Shown one piece after another: positions 29,101 to 34,310 of a stretch of 64,000 bases of DNA. This DNA is from Taudactylus pleione. Its lineage: Eukaryota; Chordata; Amphibia; Anura; Myobatrachidae. The notes below the pieces were generated by a model. The model saw nothing but the letters and a program-made list of their open reading frames with translations. It did not search any database and was not told where the DNA came from. The stretch covers positions 1,629,001-1,693,000 of the forward strand of contig JAUIMM010000003.1 of the NCBI GenBank assembly GCA_031769625.1, given 5' to 3'. Both the position numbers and the translations under genes were made by a program. The first letter of the stretch is position 1, and every line of letters begins with the position of its first letter.

Positions 29101-30261
29101 AGTTAAAGATTAGGGTTAGAAGAAAAAAAAATGCCTCGACCATTTGTGTTGTCAACCATTGCCATGTCGACTTATTGAACCTGTCGACTTTCTGTATTGT
29201 ATTCCTTTTGTCATATTAAACTTTTTCCATGTCAACATTTTGGTGTTGATCAAGTTAGTGTTGACCTTTTTATTGCTGACTTTTTGTATCACACCAATTA
29301 ATTCTAATAACACCAACTATGAAGTTATTTTATCTTGCTAGTCATTAAATTAGCCTTGTCCTATTACTTTTGGTTTTCATATCATGTAAAGATATCCCTT
29401 ACCTCATATTCTCTATCTGTACTAGACAGTTTTTTCCTAAAGCCTCACATTATGCATTTTGTTTTATAACACACTGTTATTTGCCTTTATTCATTTTTTA
29501 GATACGTAATGTTTTTAAAAACATTTATTGAAACGGCTGAAAAGTTCTTCATGGTGGGCCACAAGGTCAACTATTACGTGTTCACTGATCATGCCAACGA
29601 GACCTTCAATTTCACCCTTGCCGAGGGGAGACAATTGGTCATTCTGGAGGTACCTGCCTATAAAAGGTGGCAGGATGTTACCATGAGGCGGATGGAGATG
29701 ATACGAGACTTTTCTATTAAGCGTTTTATCAATGAGGTGGACTACTTGGTCTGCGTGGACGTAGACATGATCTTCCACAATTATATTGGGGTGGAGATCC
29801 TAAGTAACGTCTTTGGGGCTTTACATCCCGGCTTCTTTATGGCATCGAATATGCAGTTTACCTATGAGCGAAGGCCACAATCCATGGGCAACATTTCATT
29901 TGGTTTTGGTGACTTTTATTATACTGGAGCATATTTCGGGGGTATAATAGATGAGGTCATCAAATTGACAAACTACTGCCACAATGCCATGATGATTGAC
30001 AAAGAGAATCACATTGAGGCCCTTTGGCATGATGAGAGCTATTTAAACAAATATTTTTTATCCAACAAACCAACAAAAATCCTTTCTCCCGAATACAACT
30101 GGAACAATTATTATGGTTCCCCTGCTGTTGTGAAAATCAAGAGGTTTCTTGTTTTAGAGAAAGATTACAGTAAAGTTAGATTCAGACGGGAAATCAACGA
30201 CCGAGAGATAAACAATGCTTCAAATACAAAGAATATCAACTGGACTGTTGGAAGCTATTAA
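2071..30261 (+). CDS. ABO-like: GT6 family glycosyltransferase (histo-blood-group ABO-type), exons 3 to 7, 5' end not in window
   Basis: Type II Golgi glycosyltransferases of this family add Gal or GalNAc in alpha-1,3 linkage from a UDP-sugar to glycan acceptors. Seen: five coding exons at 2071-2127, 9041-9100, 15820-15855, 17665-17799 and 29502-30261, all with AG/GT borders and phase 2 junctions. They join into one open frame of about 348 residues ending in TAA at 30259-30261. Exon sizes 36 and 135 match human ABO exons 5 and 6. The catalytic domain carries [18 protein letters not shown], the metal-binding [12 protein letters not shown] and WHDES. The exons for the cytoplasmic tail and transmembrane anchor were not found here. 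The long introns are mostly transposon-derived. The sequence is closer to ABO than to GGTA1 or Forssman synthase, but orthology to one mammalian member is not claimed. No frameshift or stop is seen, so the gene is probably functional. Confidence 0.9.
2251..2640. mobile_element. Harbinger-like MITE (TGCTGGCCATACAC ends), TTA duplication
   Basis: The ends TGCTGGCCATACAC and GTGTATGCCCAGCT are imperfect inverted repeats. TTA lies on both sides (2248-2250 and 2641-2643), the 3-bp duplication type of PIF/Harbinger. The interior holds further inverted segments such as CTACAATTATCGGG and CCTGATAATTGTAG. The ORFs through it are by-products. Confidence 0.75.
2950..3696. mobile_element. Harbinger-like palindromic MITE, compound copy (GGGCCTGATTCAGA family)
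   Basis: Begins GGGCCTGATTCAGACC and ends TCTGAATCAGGGCC, with TCA on both sides. A second family end occurs inside at about 3309, so this is two joined or nested copies. Internal hairpins include TGACATCACTAGTGATGTCA and CGATGGTCTTGACCATCG. Confidence 0.75.
4723..5142. mobile_element. CCTCTTTTA-ended MITE, TA duplication, nested copy
   Basis: Homologous along its length to 13301-13708, with ends CCTCTTTTAAACC and GGTGTAAAAGGGG and TA on both sides. It contains repeated CCTGGGTC/GACCCAGG words forming the palindrome. It is a relative of the outer element's family. Confidence 0.75.
5258..5782. mobile_element. Harbinger-like palindromic MITE (GGGCCTGATTCAGA family)
   Basis: Starts GGGCCTGATTCAGACC and ends CTCTGAATCAGGCCC. 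Contains TGACATCACAAGTGATGTCA, CGATGGTCTTGACCATCG and TGTGGGTGGTCACCCACA. Nested inside 4077-6125. Confidence 0.8.
6320..6720. repeat. Decayed hAT-like repeat fragments
   Basis: Shares GGACCCGTGTGTAGTCTC-like sequence with 1046-1384. From about 6528 it shares ATCTGGCACTTCTGGCAAA and the following 100 bp with 14115-14235. Boundaries cannot be fixed. Confidence 0.5.
7488..7792. mobile_element. hAT-like non-autonomous element
   Basis: Starts CAGTGTCGGACTG. The reverse complement of its end, CAAGGTTGGAGTG, matches the start at most positions. Flanks ACAGAGGG (7480-7487) and ACAGTGGG (7793-7800) fit an 8-bp duplication with one change. It has internal GGGCCCACC and GGGCCACTCC arms. Confidence 0.65.
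7798..8287. mobile_element. Harbinger-like palindromic MITE (GGGCCTGATTCAGA family)
   Basis: GGGCCTGATTCAGAGC at the start and CTGATTCAGGCCC at the end. The central palindrome TGACATCACTGGTGATGTCA lies at about 8030-8049. Abuts the hAT element on its left. Confidence 0.8.
8745..8985. repeat. Decayed hAT-related snapback repeat
   Basis: TTTGGGTTTGGTTTTGGATT on the left faces AAAACCGAACCACACATCTC on the right. The interior CGGACCCCC/GAGTTCCG words resemble the TAGGGATG family hairpin at 45141. It ends 50 bp before GT6 exon 4. Confidence 0.45.
9041..9100 (+). CDS. ABO-like: GT6 exon 4 (stem region)
   Basis: A 60-bp exon between ACTCCTGTAG and the donor GTAAGA. In the frame forced by the next exon it ends VKLQ plus a split Arg codon, so the junction reads VKLQ-R-MHY. 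This lines up with the VSLPRMVY stretch of human ABO. Phase 2 at both ends. Confidence 0.8.
9637..10106. mobile_element. Harbinger-like palindromic MITE with TAA duplication
   Basis: GGGCCTGATTCAGAGG to TCTGAATCAGGCCC, flanked by TAA on both sides (9634-9636 and 10107-10109). This is one of the cleanest target duplications of the family and the main support for the Harbinger assignment. Confidence 0.85.
10232..10620 (+). mobile_element. Non-autonomous hAT element, perfect 8-bp duplication
   Basis: CTTCTGTC occurs immediately before (10224-10231) and after (10621-10628). Ends GAGGGGTGTATCTATA and TTTCTAGAAACGCCCCTG form an imperfect inverted repeat of the CAGGGGCG(T) type. Internal GAAAATGGCC copies are in tandem. 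No coding capacity. 389 bp. Confidence 0.88.
10900..12230. repeat. Unclassified interspersed sequence interrupted by a MITE
   Basis: Moderately GC-rich, non-palindromic sequence on both sides of the MITE at 11250-11800. It contains segments such as GAGCCAGTGTGGGCTGAGG and GGGAGCCAGGACGTAATGG. No protein similarity was recognised. It could be a retroelement leader or LTR. Confidence 0.3.
11250..11800. mobile_element. Harbinger-like palindromic MITE
   Basis: Starts GGGCCTCATTCAGAGGCGG and ends GGTCTGAATGACCCC, with TAT(G) on both sides. The central palindrome TGACATCACTAGTGATGTCA lies at about 11510-11529, with GCGATGGTCAGAGACCATCG nearby. Subfamily with TCATTCAG rather than TGATTCAG. Confidence 0.8.
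12520..12870. mobile_element. MITE of the GCGGGAGCGCGC family, copy 1
   Basis: Shares with 30589-30906 the stretch around CTCAACCTGACG, CAGGTTGACC and ACGACCAGCGGGAGCGCGC. The 3' end GTGGATGTGCGCCTTAAC is the inverse of that copy's 5' end. Contains the hairpin CGTGCAGTCGTTTCACAGTC at 12543-12600. Confidence 0.72.
13301..13708. mobile_element. CCTCTTTT-ended MITE, TA duplication
   Basis: Ends CCTCTTTTCCACC and GGTATAAAAGGGG with TA on each side. Closely related to 4723-5142 over its full length, including GGTCAGCCCCGTTCACA and TGACTGCTTCACAACC. Confidence 0.78.
13722..14240. repeat. Decayed hAT-like repeat pair
   Basis: 13722-13980 resembles the 1046/10232 family (GTGTGCAGTCTCC, ending CCATTATAGATACGCC). 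14105-14240 resembles 6523-6680 (ATCTGGCACTTCTGGCAAATG). Neither has clear termini. Confidence 0.5.
14329..14948. mobile_element. Harbinger-like MITE, GGACCTCATTCAGAG subtype
   Basis: Starts GGACCTCATTCAGAGACGGTC and ends GACCGACTCTGAATGAGGTCC, an almost exact inverted repeat flanked by AAA-like bases. The interior shares TTTGTGGGTGGTAACAGGGG with other type-B copies at 46.4, 47.6 and 60.0 kb. Confidence 0.78.
15820..15855 (+). CDS. ABO-like: GT6 exon 5
   Basis: A 36-bp exon, the size of human ABO exon 5, between GTTTTTCAG and GTAAGT. It encodes [11 protein letters not shown] plus a split Pro codon and corresponds to MVYPQPKVLTP of ABO. It leads into the catalytic domain. Too short to be found by an ORF search. 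Confidence 0.88.
15936..16375 (+). mobile_element. hAT element fragment (CAGTGGGGTAACTAGG) with start of a CCCCAGTAGT minisatellite
   Basis: The 5' end CAGTGGGGTAACTAGGAC and the next 180 bp match the hAT element at 25918-27484 with substitutions. From about 16138 the same kind of degenerate tandem repeat begins (CCCAGTAGTA/TGCCCCTTATGCA). The 3' end is lost. Confidence 0.7.
16487..17425. mobile_element. Harbinger-like MITE, composite of types A and B
   Basis: Starts near CTCTCTGAATGAGGGCGGGC and carries TGTGGGTTACCACCCACA and GCGATGGTCATCACCATCGC. It then changes into type-B sequence (TTTGTGGGTGGTGACGGGGG, GGCGTAATTAAG). The end near TGCTGAATCAGAATCC is degraded. Lies in the 1.8-kb GT6 intron. 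Confidence 0.6.
17665..17799 (+). CDS. ABO-like: GT6 exon 6 (start of catalytic domain)
   Basis: A 135-bp exon, the exact size of human ABO exon 6, between TTCTTCTCAG and GTAAGT. It encodes [20 protein letters not shown] and ends GLTVFAIKK, the last Lys codon being split by the intron. TPWLAPIVW and GLTVFA are signatures of the N-terminal UDP-binding part of the GT6 fold. NGT is a possible N-glycosylation sequon. Confidence 0.95.
17901..18174 (+). mobile_element. Small hAT element, 8-bp duplication with one mismatch
   Basis: Begins CAGTGGCGTCCCTACC and ends ATGATGTCAGTG. Flanks ATGATATT (17893-17900) and ATGATATC (18175-18182) match at 7 of 8. Arms contain GGTGTCACC and GGTGACACC, as in the 34311 element. 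Confidence 0.7.
18216..18310 (+). mobile_element. hAT 5' end fragment
   Basis: CAGTGGCGTCACTAGCGGGG followed by GCACCGGGTGTCACCC is the terminus of the same family as 34311-35594. Its partner end was not located. Confidence 0.5.
18310..19010. other. No gene recognised
   Basis: Mixed sequence with weak internal inverted words such as ACCATCAAATTCTTTTGATG near 18704 and TCCGATGTCCATCCCAGAGC. No ORF here resembles a protein. Confidence 0.4.
19014..19505. mobile_element. Harbinger-like palindromic MITE (GGGCCTGATTCAGA family)
   Basis: GGGCCTGATTCAGAG to CTGAATCAGGCCC. Contains TGTGGGTGACCACCCACA, CGATGGTCAAGACCATC and TGACATCACTGGTGATGTCA. Very similar to 9637-10106 and 7798-8287. Confidence 0.82.
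20037..20323. mobile_element. MITE with TGGTGCATACACATGG ends
   Basis: The terminal inverted repeats run about 25 bp: GCATACACATGGTCAGATTT against AAATCTGACCGTGTGTAGGC. The AT-rich interior is full of AACGAT/ATCGTT words that fold back on each other. A 3-bp-duplication Harbinger type is likely but unproven. Confidence 0.68.
20421..20767. mobile_element. MITE with AGGTGTATACACAC ends, TAA duplication
   Basis: Ends AGGTGTATACACACAC and GTGTGTGTATGCAGCT with TAA on both sides (20418-20420, 20768-20770). The interior is ATCGTT-rich. A second, 5'-truncated copy lies at about 21690-21998. Confidence 0.78.
20771..20965. repeat. Palindromic TTTACTAAA repeat
   Basis: Arms 20774-20853 and 20891-20965 are near-perfect inverted copies containing GATGTTGCCCATAGCAACCA and TGGTTGCTATGGGCAACATC. 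A snapback repeat. A partial relative lies at 32572-32650 and a looser one at 23778-24010. Confidence 0.78.
20966..21680. other. No gene recognised
   Basis: Contains AAGCTTTTATTTATAATTAA-like AT-rich sequence, then a GC-rich block with GTGCGGACCATGACAAATTT. No protein similarity recognised. It could be part of an LTR element, but no paired repeat was found. Confidence 0.35.
21690..21998. mobile_element. 5'-truncated copy of the 20421-20767 MITE
   Basis: The 3' end GTGTGTGTACGCACCT and the ATCGTTCATCGTTTATCG interior match the inverse of the left half of 20421-20767. The left terminus is missing. Confidence 0.65.
22247..22770 (+). repeat. Minisatellite, about 21-24 bp unit (TTGCCAGGGGTTACATGCTC)
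   Basis: About 23 degenerate tandem copies of TTGCCAGGGGTTTATGCTC-like units. All three forward frames are long and open because the unit lacks stops. The 267- and 229-codon ORFs are artefacts of the repeat. Confidence 0.9.
22771..23071. mobile_element. Palindromic element with 63-bp ends and a 7-bp duplication
   Basis: The terminal inverted repeats start CATACCTCTCAACATGACCC and end GGGTCATGTTGGGAGGTATG, matching over about 60 bp. TTTCACG stands directly before and after it. It is inserted in the hAT element at 22025-23501. A degraded relative is at 9440-9580. Confidence 0.82.
23778..24115. repeat. TTTACTAAA-rich degenerate repeat
   Basis: Contains several AAATTTACTAA words and ACTCGAG/CTCGGG segments that fold back loosely. 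Related in style to 20771-20965 but without clean arms. Confidence 0.45.
24143..24691. mobile_element. Harbinger-like palindromic MITE with TTA duplication
   Basis: Starts GAGGTCATTCAGACCC and ends CTGAATCAGACCC, with TTA at 24140-24142 and 24692-24694. The central palindrome TGACATCACTAGTGATGTCA lies at about 24414-24433. Confidence 0.85.
24700..25600. repeat. Unclassified interspersed repeat, probably internal DNA-transposon sequence
   Basis: Inverted words GTACTGGTTCCTAAAATTAC and GTAATTTAGGAACCAGCAC, and TTTTAAATATATGAGGG and CCCTATATTTAAAACCAGC. Further on, AAGCTTTATTACATACCTAC. No transposase frame was recognised. Confidence 0.4.
25918..27484 (+). mobile_element. hAT element carrying a large CCCAGTAGT minisatellite
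   Basis: Ends CAGTGGCGTAACTAGGG and CCCTAGTTACGCCACTG are perfect 17-bp inverted repeats. Flanks GAGCCCCG (25910-25917) and GAGCCCAG (27485-27492) match at 7 of 8. The interior has the tandem array at 26090-26910 and a GC-rich 3' part with the hairpin GACAGACGTCATGACGTCTG. Non-autonomous. Confidence 0.92.
26090..26910 (+). repeat. Minisatellite inside hAT element (CCCCCAGTAGTGGTCCCCC)
   Basis: Degenerate tandem units of roughly 30 bp built from CCCCCAGTAGTGGTCC and CTTATGCAGTG. Unit length and base content keep several frames open, which explains the overlapping ORFs. Confidence 0.88.
27860..28330 (+). repeat. Minisatellite, about 30-35 bp unit (GGGGGTGTAAAAGACACAGG)
   Basis: About 13 tandem copies of GTAAAAGACACAGGGGCTGG followed by a GGGAGAGGGG spacer. 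The proline- and serine-rich minus-strand ORFs are by-products. Lies in the last GT6 intron, about 1.2 kb before exon 7. Confidence 0.9.
28832..29293. mobile_element. Snapback element rich in GGTCGAC/GGTCAAC
   Basis: The left end CCATACAAAAGGTCGACAA faces the right end TTGCTGACTTTTTGTATC. Both arms carry repeated GGTCGAC or GTTGACC words. The middle is GGTTAGGGTTATGCACTAGG-like. It ends about 200 bp before GT6 exon 7. Confidence 0.68.
29502..30261 (+). CDS. ABO-like: GT6 exon 7 (main catalytic exon) and stop
   Basis: Acceptor TTTTTTAG then ATACGTAATG, which completes the split Lys codon and reads KYVMFLKTF. Counting the Met at 29509 as 1: [13 protein letters not shown] at 15-27, the metal/UDP-binding DVD at 84-86 (29758-29766), LHPGF at 105-109, FTYERRPQS at 117-125, and the acceptor-selective [10 protein letters not shown] at 136-145. 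WHDES at 173-177 includes the conserved active-site Glu 176 (30034-30036), followed by [10 protein letters not shown]. The tail runs about 25 residues beyond the point where ABO ends. An ATTAAA at about 30537 is a weak poly(A) signal candidate. Confidence 0.96.
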
Positions 30262-30588
30262 TAGGTAAATGTTTAAAACAATGTGCATGACTTAAATAAG
30301 AGACAGGCTTCTCTTACTTAAACAATATTTATTGCAGCAAACCTTCAAAGCGACAATATATATAGATATAAAATGTAACAAAACAATTATATAAGTAAAA
30401 ATGTTTCTAGTTGATTGAGCTGCAATAGCAAGCAAGATTACATTTTCAACCTGAATGTTATACCCAAGTTCCAGTCTAGAATGATATCCGGAGGTATAGC
30501 CTCCCAGGTTAACAGAATGTTCTCTATTAATTGTGCTATTAAACACAATTGCTCACCAAAAAAGGTGCAATAGTATGTCTCCTCATAG

Positions 30589-30906
30589 TTAAGGCGCATA
30601 TCCAATTGCCGACAATGAAGGACCGCACGATAACGATATCGTTCAGTCGTTCATTATACTGTGCAGTGCCCACACTGAACGATATGTCATTCAGTGCAGG
30701 CACCCTCCCTCATCCCCGAACATGCTCAACCTGACGATCTCGTCAGGTTGACCGTCTTGTTCAGGCGATGAGCGATGCCGACAACGACCAGCGGGAGCGC
30801 GCTTCGCTGGTCATTACCGACATATCCACTGCACGATTAATGAACGATAACGATGCCGTAATCGTTCAATCCTCCATTTATACCACCAAGTGGATACGCG
30901 GCTTTA
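30589..30906. mobile_element. MITE of the GCGGGAGCGCGC family, copy 2
   Basis: Start TTAAGGCGCATATCCAA and end AGTGGATACGCGGCTTTAG are inverted. The middle matches 12520-12870, with CATGCTCAACCTGACGATCT and GACCAGCGGGAGCGCGCTTC. Confidence 0.74.
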
Positions 30907-31560
30907 GTTTGCAGCTAAATAGTGCGGGTGCCGGTGGAGTTTGAATCGGCAGCGGTAGTGCCACAGCAGCAGTAGGGCACTGATAAGATGTCTGTCCTCC
31001 GATGCACACTGGGCCAGTGGCGTTCTCTCCTAGAGTGTGCTGACTGGATCTGCTGAATGTTAGTACCATTAAGATCAGATCACTTTCCGCAGTAATAAAG
31101 GGCATCCAGGTAGCTTGCGGTTAAGCAAAGATGAAAGTCCCGGACACAACAGAGGTATATAGCTGGGGCAGGCTGAGGTGAAAATACAGCTCAGACAGCA
31201 GCTCCAACTGGAAGTAACCCATTGATTGATGCGTTTCACTCCTCACTCAGATCTTTTTCAAGACAAGGGTTTTCCTTTCTCAATCCTCCTCTTTGTAGCT
31301 TACTTAATTTTTTTTTTTTTCACAGTTGGGTTTAATTGCTTCAAATTCATGATATCTGTTTATAAGAGTGCAAATAGGAATGTTGCATTTATAATCCTGC
31401 ATTAGAACAAAAGACTACGCATAGGATTATACCTCAATTGTACAATGATATTTTACTGACGCCATTGTCTTTTTTATTATATTTATTTCAATGTTTTTGT
31501 TTTAGTTCCCCTCTCCTAATATTCCGATCTAATATCATTCCATATATCCATCTTGTCTGC
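30907..31560. other. No gene recognised
   Basis: Contains an unclassified block around GATGCGTTTCACTCCTCAC and TCTTTTTCAAGACAAGGG at 31229-31270, which looks like a repeat tail. A T-rich tract follows. Nothing codes for a recognisable protein. Confidence 0.4.
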
Positions 31561-31567
31561 ACATTGA

Positions 31568-32507
31568 GGACCTCATTCAGAGTTGGTCATAAGTGGCCGC
31601 TCAGTCATACGCATCCGATGTTTCCAGACCACGCATGCGCACGGTTAGTTGTGCGCATGTGCGTACAAGACCTTGCAATACAAAATGCTGACGATCGTAT
31701 GTACGAGCAGGAAGTGGCTTCCGAGAGTTGATTGACATGAAAGGCCGTTGTGGGAGTTGACGGGGGTGGTGGTCTGAAAACGCAGGCGTTCCTCACCGTT
31801 TTCAGGGCGTTTTAGGGGCGTGCATAATTTACCTGCTACGACTGACATAGAAGGCTGGAAGTAGTAAAATGTCACTCTACGAGCAGGTTTGAGGCCTGGC
31901 TGATCGTATAGCTTGAGGTAGGGTATGTGCTCTCTCAAGCCCCAGAGTACAATCGATACTATCGAATATTATTGATGTTAGGATTGATGTTTCTATTTTG
32001 AGCCACACAATTCAAGCAGCCAATAATCGTTTGTTGAAGCTAATAACACTGCTAATTGGCTTGTAATTGATTCAGCTGCGTTAGCATTAGAGAATAATAA
32101 GAATAAATATATTTCATGGGGATGGCTTATTCTGTGCGTTTTTTTGTTAATTTTAACATGCATTTAACAGCAACACAACATTATTATTCCAAAATCCGGG
32201 TTTAAAATCTTTTTTATTTACAAACGCACTACCAGTAATACATCAGCATGAACTAAATGACATTTGAACAATACAACACAAGAGGCCGCAACCATCAGAA
32301 GAAAATTAACATACAGCGACTGACAACAACTGACGATTGACTCGATCGCTAGCTGCTATCACTCGCTAGCTAGAGGAGGTGCATTGTTCACGTATGGGCG
32401 TCACTTTGGTTGCGACCGACCGGCCGTGCGATTGCTTCCTTTTTCAGTTTTTTGGTCATTAGGCGTACGACCGAGCAGCTGCTTACGACCGACTCTGAAT
32501 AAGGTGC
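31568..32507. mobile_element. Harbinger-like MITE, GGACCTCATTCAGAG subtype, with AT-rich middle
   Basis: Starts GGACCTCATTCAGAGTTGG and ends CCGACTCTGAATAAGGTGC. The left arm has GGTGGTGGTCTGAAAACGCA. The AT-rich middle (about 31950-32340) looks unrelated and may be a further insertion. Confidence 0.65.
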
Positions 32508-32519
32508 TGAGTTCCTCCC

Positions 32520-33255
32520 CTGCTACTGACCCTTAGTTAGGTTACCGCCACAAAACGCGTTATGCACTCTAAGGGGTAGACTTTCTAAAACTTCTAAAAA
32601 GGAAAAGTGGAGGTCTTTCCCATAGCAACCAATAATATTGCAGCTACCATTTGTGACACCCCTATATTTTTGGATATTGCGTGGGATGGTGTCTCAACTC
32701 TTACCGGATTCTGGGTCCTGTTGATCTTTTTCATGGTTTAGGGAGGTAAGAAAGAGGGTACAGGCAGGCACCAGTAATGTCAAACACAAATTGCTAATTA
32801 TTTGACCAGATAATAGACAAATAACAATTTATAATATACTCTCAAAACATCTACTAAAGAATCACACTCTAAATACAACAAAGGTTTTATTTAACAGGAA
32901 CATTCTAAGGGTTGAATACCCATTGATTCGGTGATTACTGGACAGGTAAGAAACTGGGATATAAAAGGGTTAACACTACAATTTAACAACAACAAAGAAA
33001 TTGTAACAGTATCAGTATCATATAACAGAAATTCATCAAACACTTCTATCACTACAGTAAAGATCTTTAAACTTCCCTTTTCTAGCTACCCCACCAACCC
33101 TACTGCAGGCAGGTACATCACTCTCAAAGAATAAGTCCAGCGCTTACTGTATAGATGGTGCACTTCGACTAGGTTGCCCGGGTTATCTGATCTAGAGAGC
33201 GTCTATTCCCTTGTAGATTTTTACAGTTACACTTTAGCTTTCATTAGTAGCTGAG
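32520..33255. other. No gene recognised
   Basis: Contains a partial copy of the TTTACTAAA-type snapback (GGTCTTTCCCATAGCAACCA at about 32614) and otherwise AT-rich sequence. No supported gene. Confidence 0.4.
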
Positions 33256-33259
33256 AAGC

Positions 33260-33860
33260 TTAGTAATATGTGGTCCTTCCAGGATGCAGTTTATAGACTG
33301 GCGGACTACATGCTGCCGGTCTATATCCCAACACGAGGATCCCGATGGGGGACTTCAGATAGGTATCAAAATACCGACACTTATCTGAATCCCAACACCG
33401 GAACGCCGAAAGATGACAGCCAGAACAAGGTAAGTCCGTGGGCGTCCTTAGCGTTAGCCACGAGGGGGGAGGATTAGGTTTAGGATTTGGGGGTTAGGTT
33501 AGGGTTACGCACCCCTAGGCGGGAGGGTTAGGCATCACCGAGGATTGGTTAGGGTAAGGAATCACCCGGGAGGTTTAGGGTGCGGGAGGTTAGGCACCCC
33601 ATAGGGGGACTTAGGGTTAGGCACCAACCCGGGAGTTTTAGGCTTAGGCACCCCTAAGGGAGGGTTAGGGGGGGAGAGGGGAGGGTTAGGCTACTCAGGG
33701 GTGCCAAGAGGGTGGCGCAGCGGGAACAGATTACCCGGGCCCGGGTCCGGCACCGCTCCCCCCCTCACAGCAGCCCAGCACACAGCGCCCACTGCAGGAG
33801 CCGGAAGGCGGAGCTCATGAGTGAGCTCAAGGCGGCTCTGGCAGTGGGTGCAGCAGCCAT
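33260..33860. repeat. Decayed element with TTAGGG-like degenerate repeats
   Basis: From 33460 to 33700 degenerate GGTTAGGGTTA/GGCACCCC words alternate, as in the middle of 28832-29293. From 33711 it shares ATTACCCGGGCCCGGGTCCG-like sequence with 41140-41210. Not a telomere array. Confidence 0.5.
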
Positions 33861-34310
33861 CTTCAAAGCTTAGTTACAAAAAGTTACAAGGATATTAATG
33901 TTAAAAAAAATCACACAATTACTCGCAAGTTCAGAAATAAAATAAAAGAGAAGAAACAAACCACTCAGACCACGTCGACTTAAGTAGTTCTCGGATGGGA
34001 CCATCTCATTGGATAATTCTAGATCATCTGTACCTTTTCGATAGCCCCATGCAGAATGAACACTGAGCTACCAGTGTGTCACATTTTTATGCCTGCTTCT
34101 CCAGGCACCCCCCCTCACCCCCCTCCCTGGGTTGATTTTAACCCTTGTCAGCGCAGAGTGTATTGTCCAGCTGGCTGAAGCTATAGGGATTCTCGGTCAA
34201 GTGAGCAGAGTTCTTTTAATTATACATACAGCTCTTTTAGAAGTTGAGAAGTTTGGGATCACAGACATGTCATTAAACACACACACACTGATCAGGTGAG
34301 GGAATACACA

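Noticed and set aside
28975..29130. Interstitial telomere
   Set aside because: The GGTTAGGG words are degenerate, mixed with GCACTAGG-like spacers and enclosed in a snapback element.
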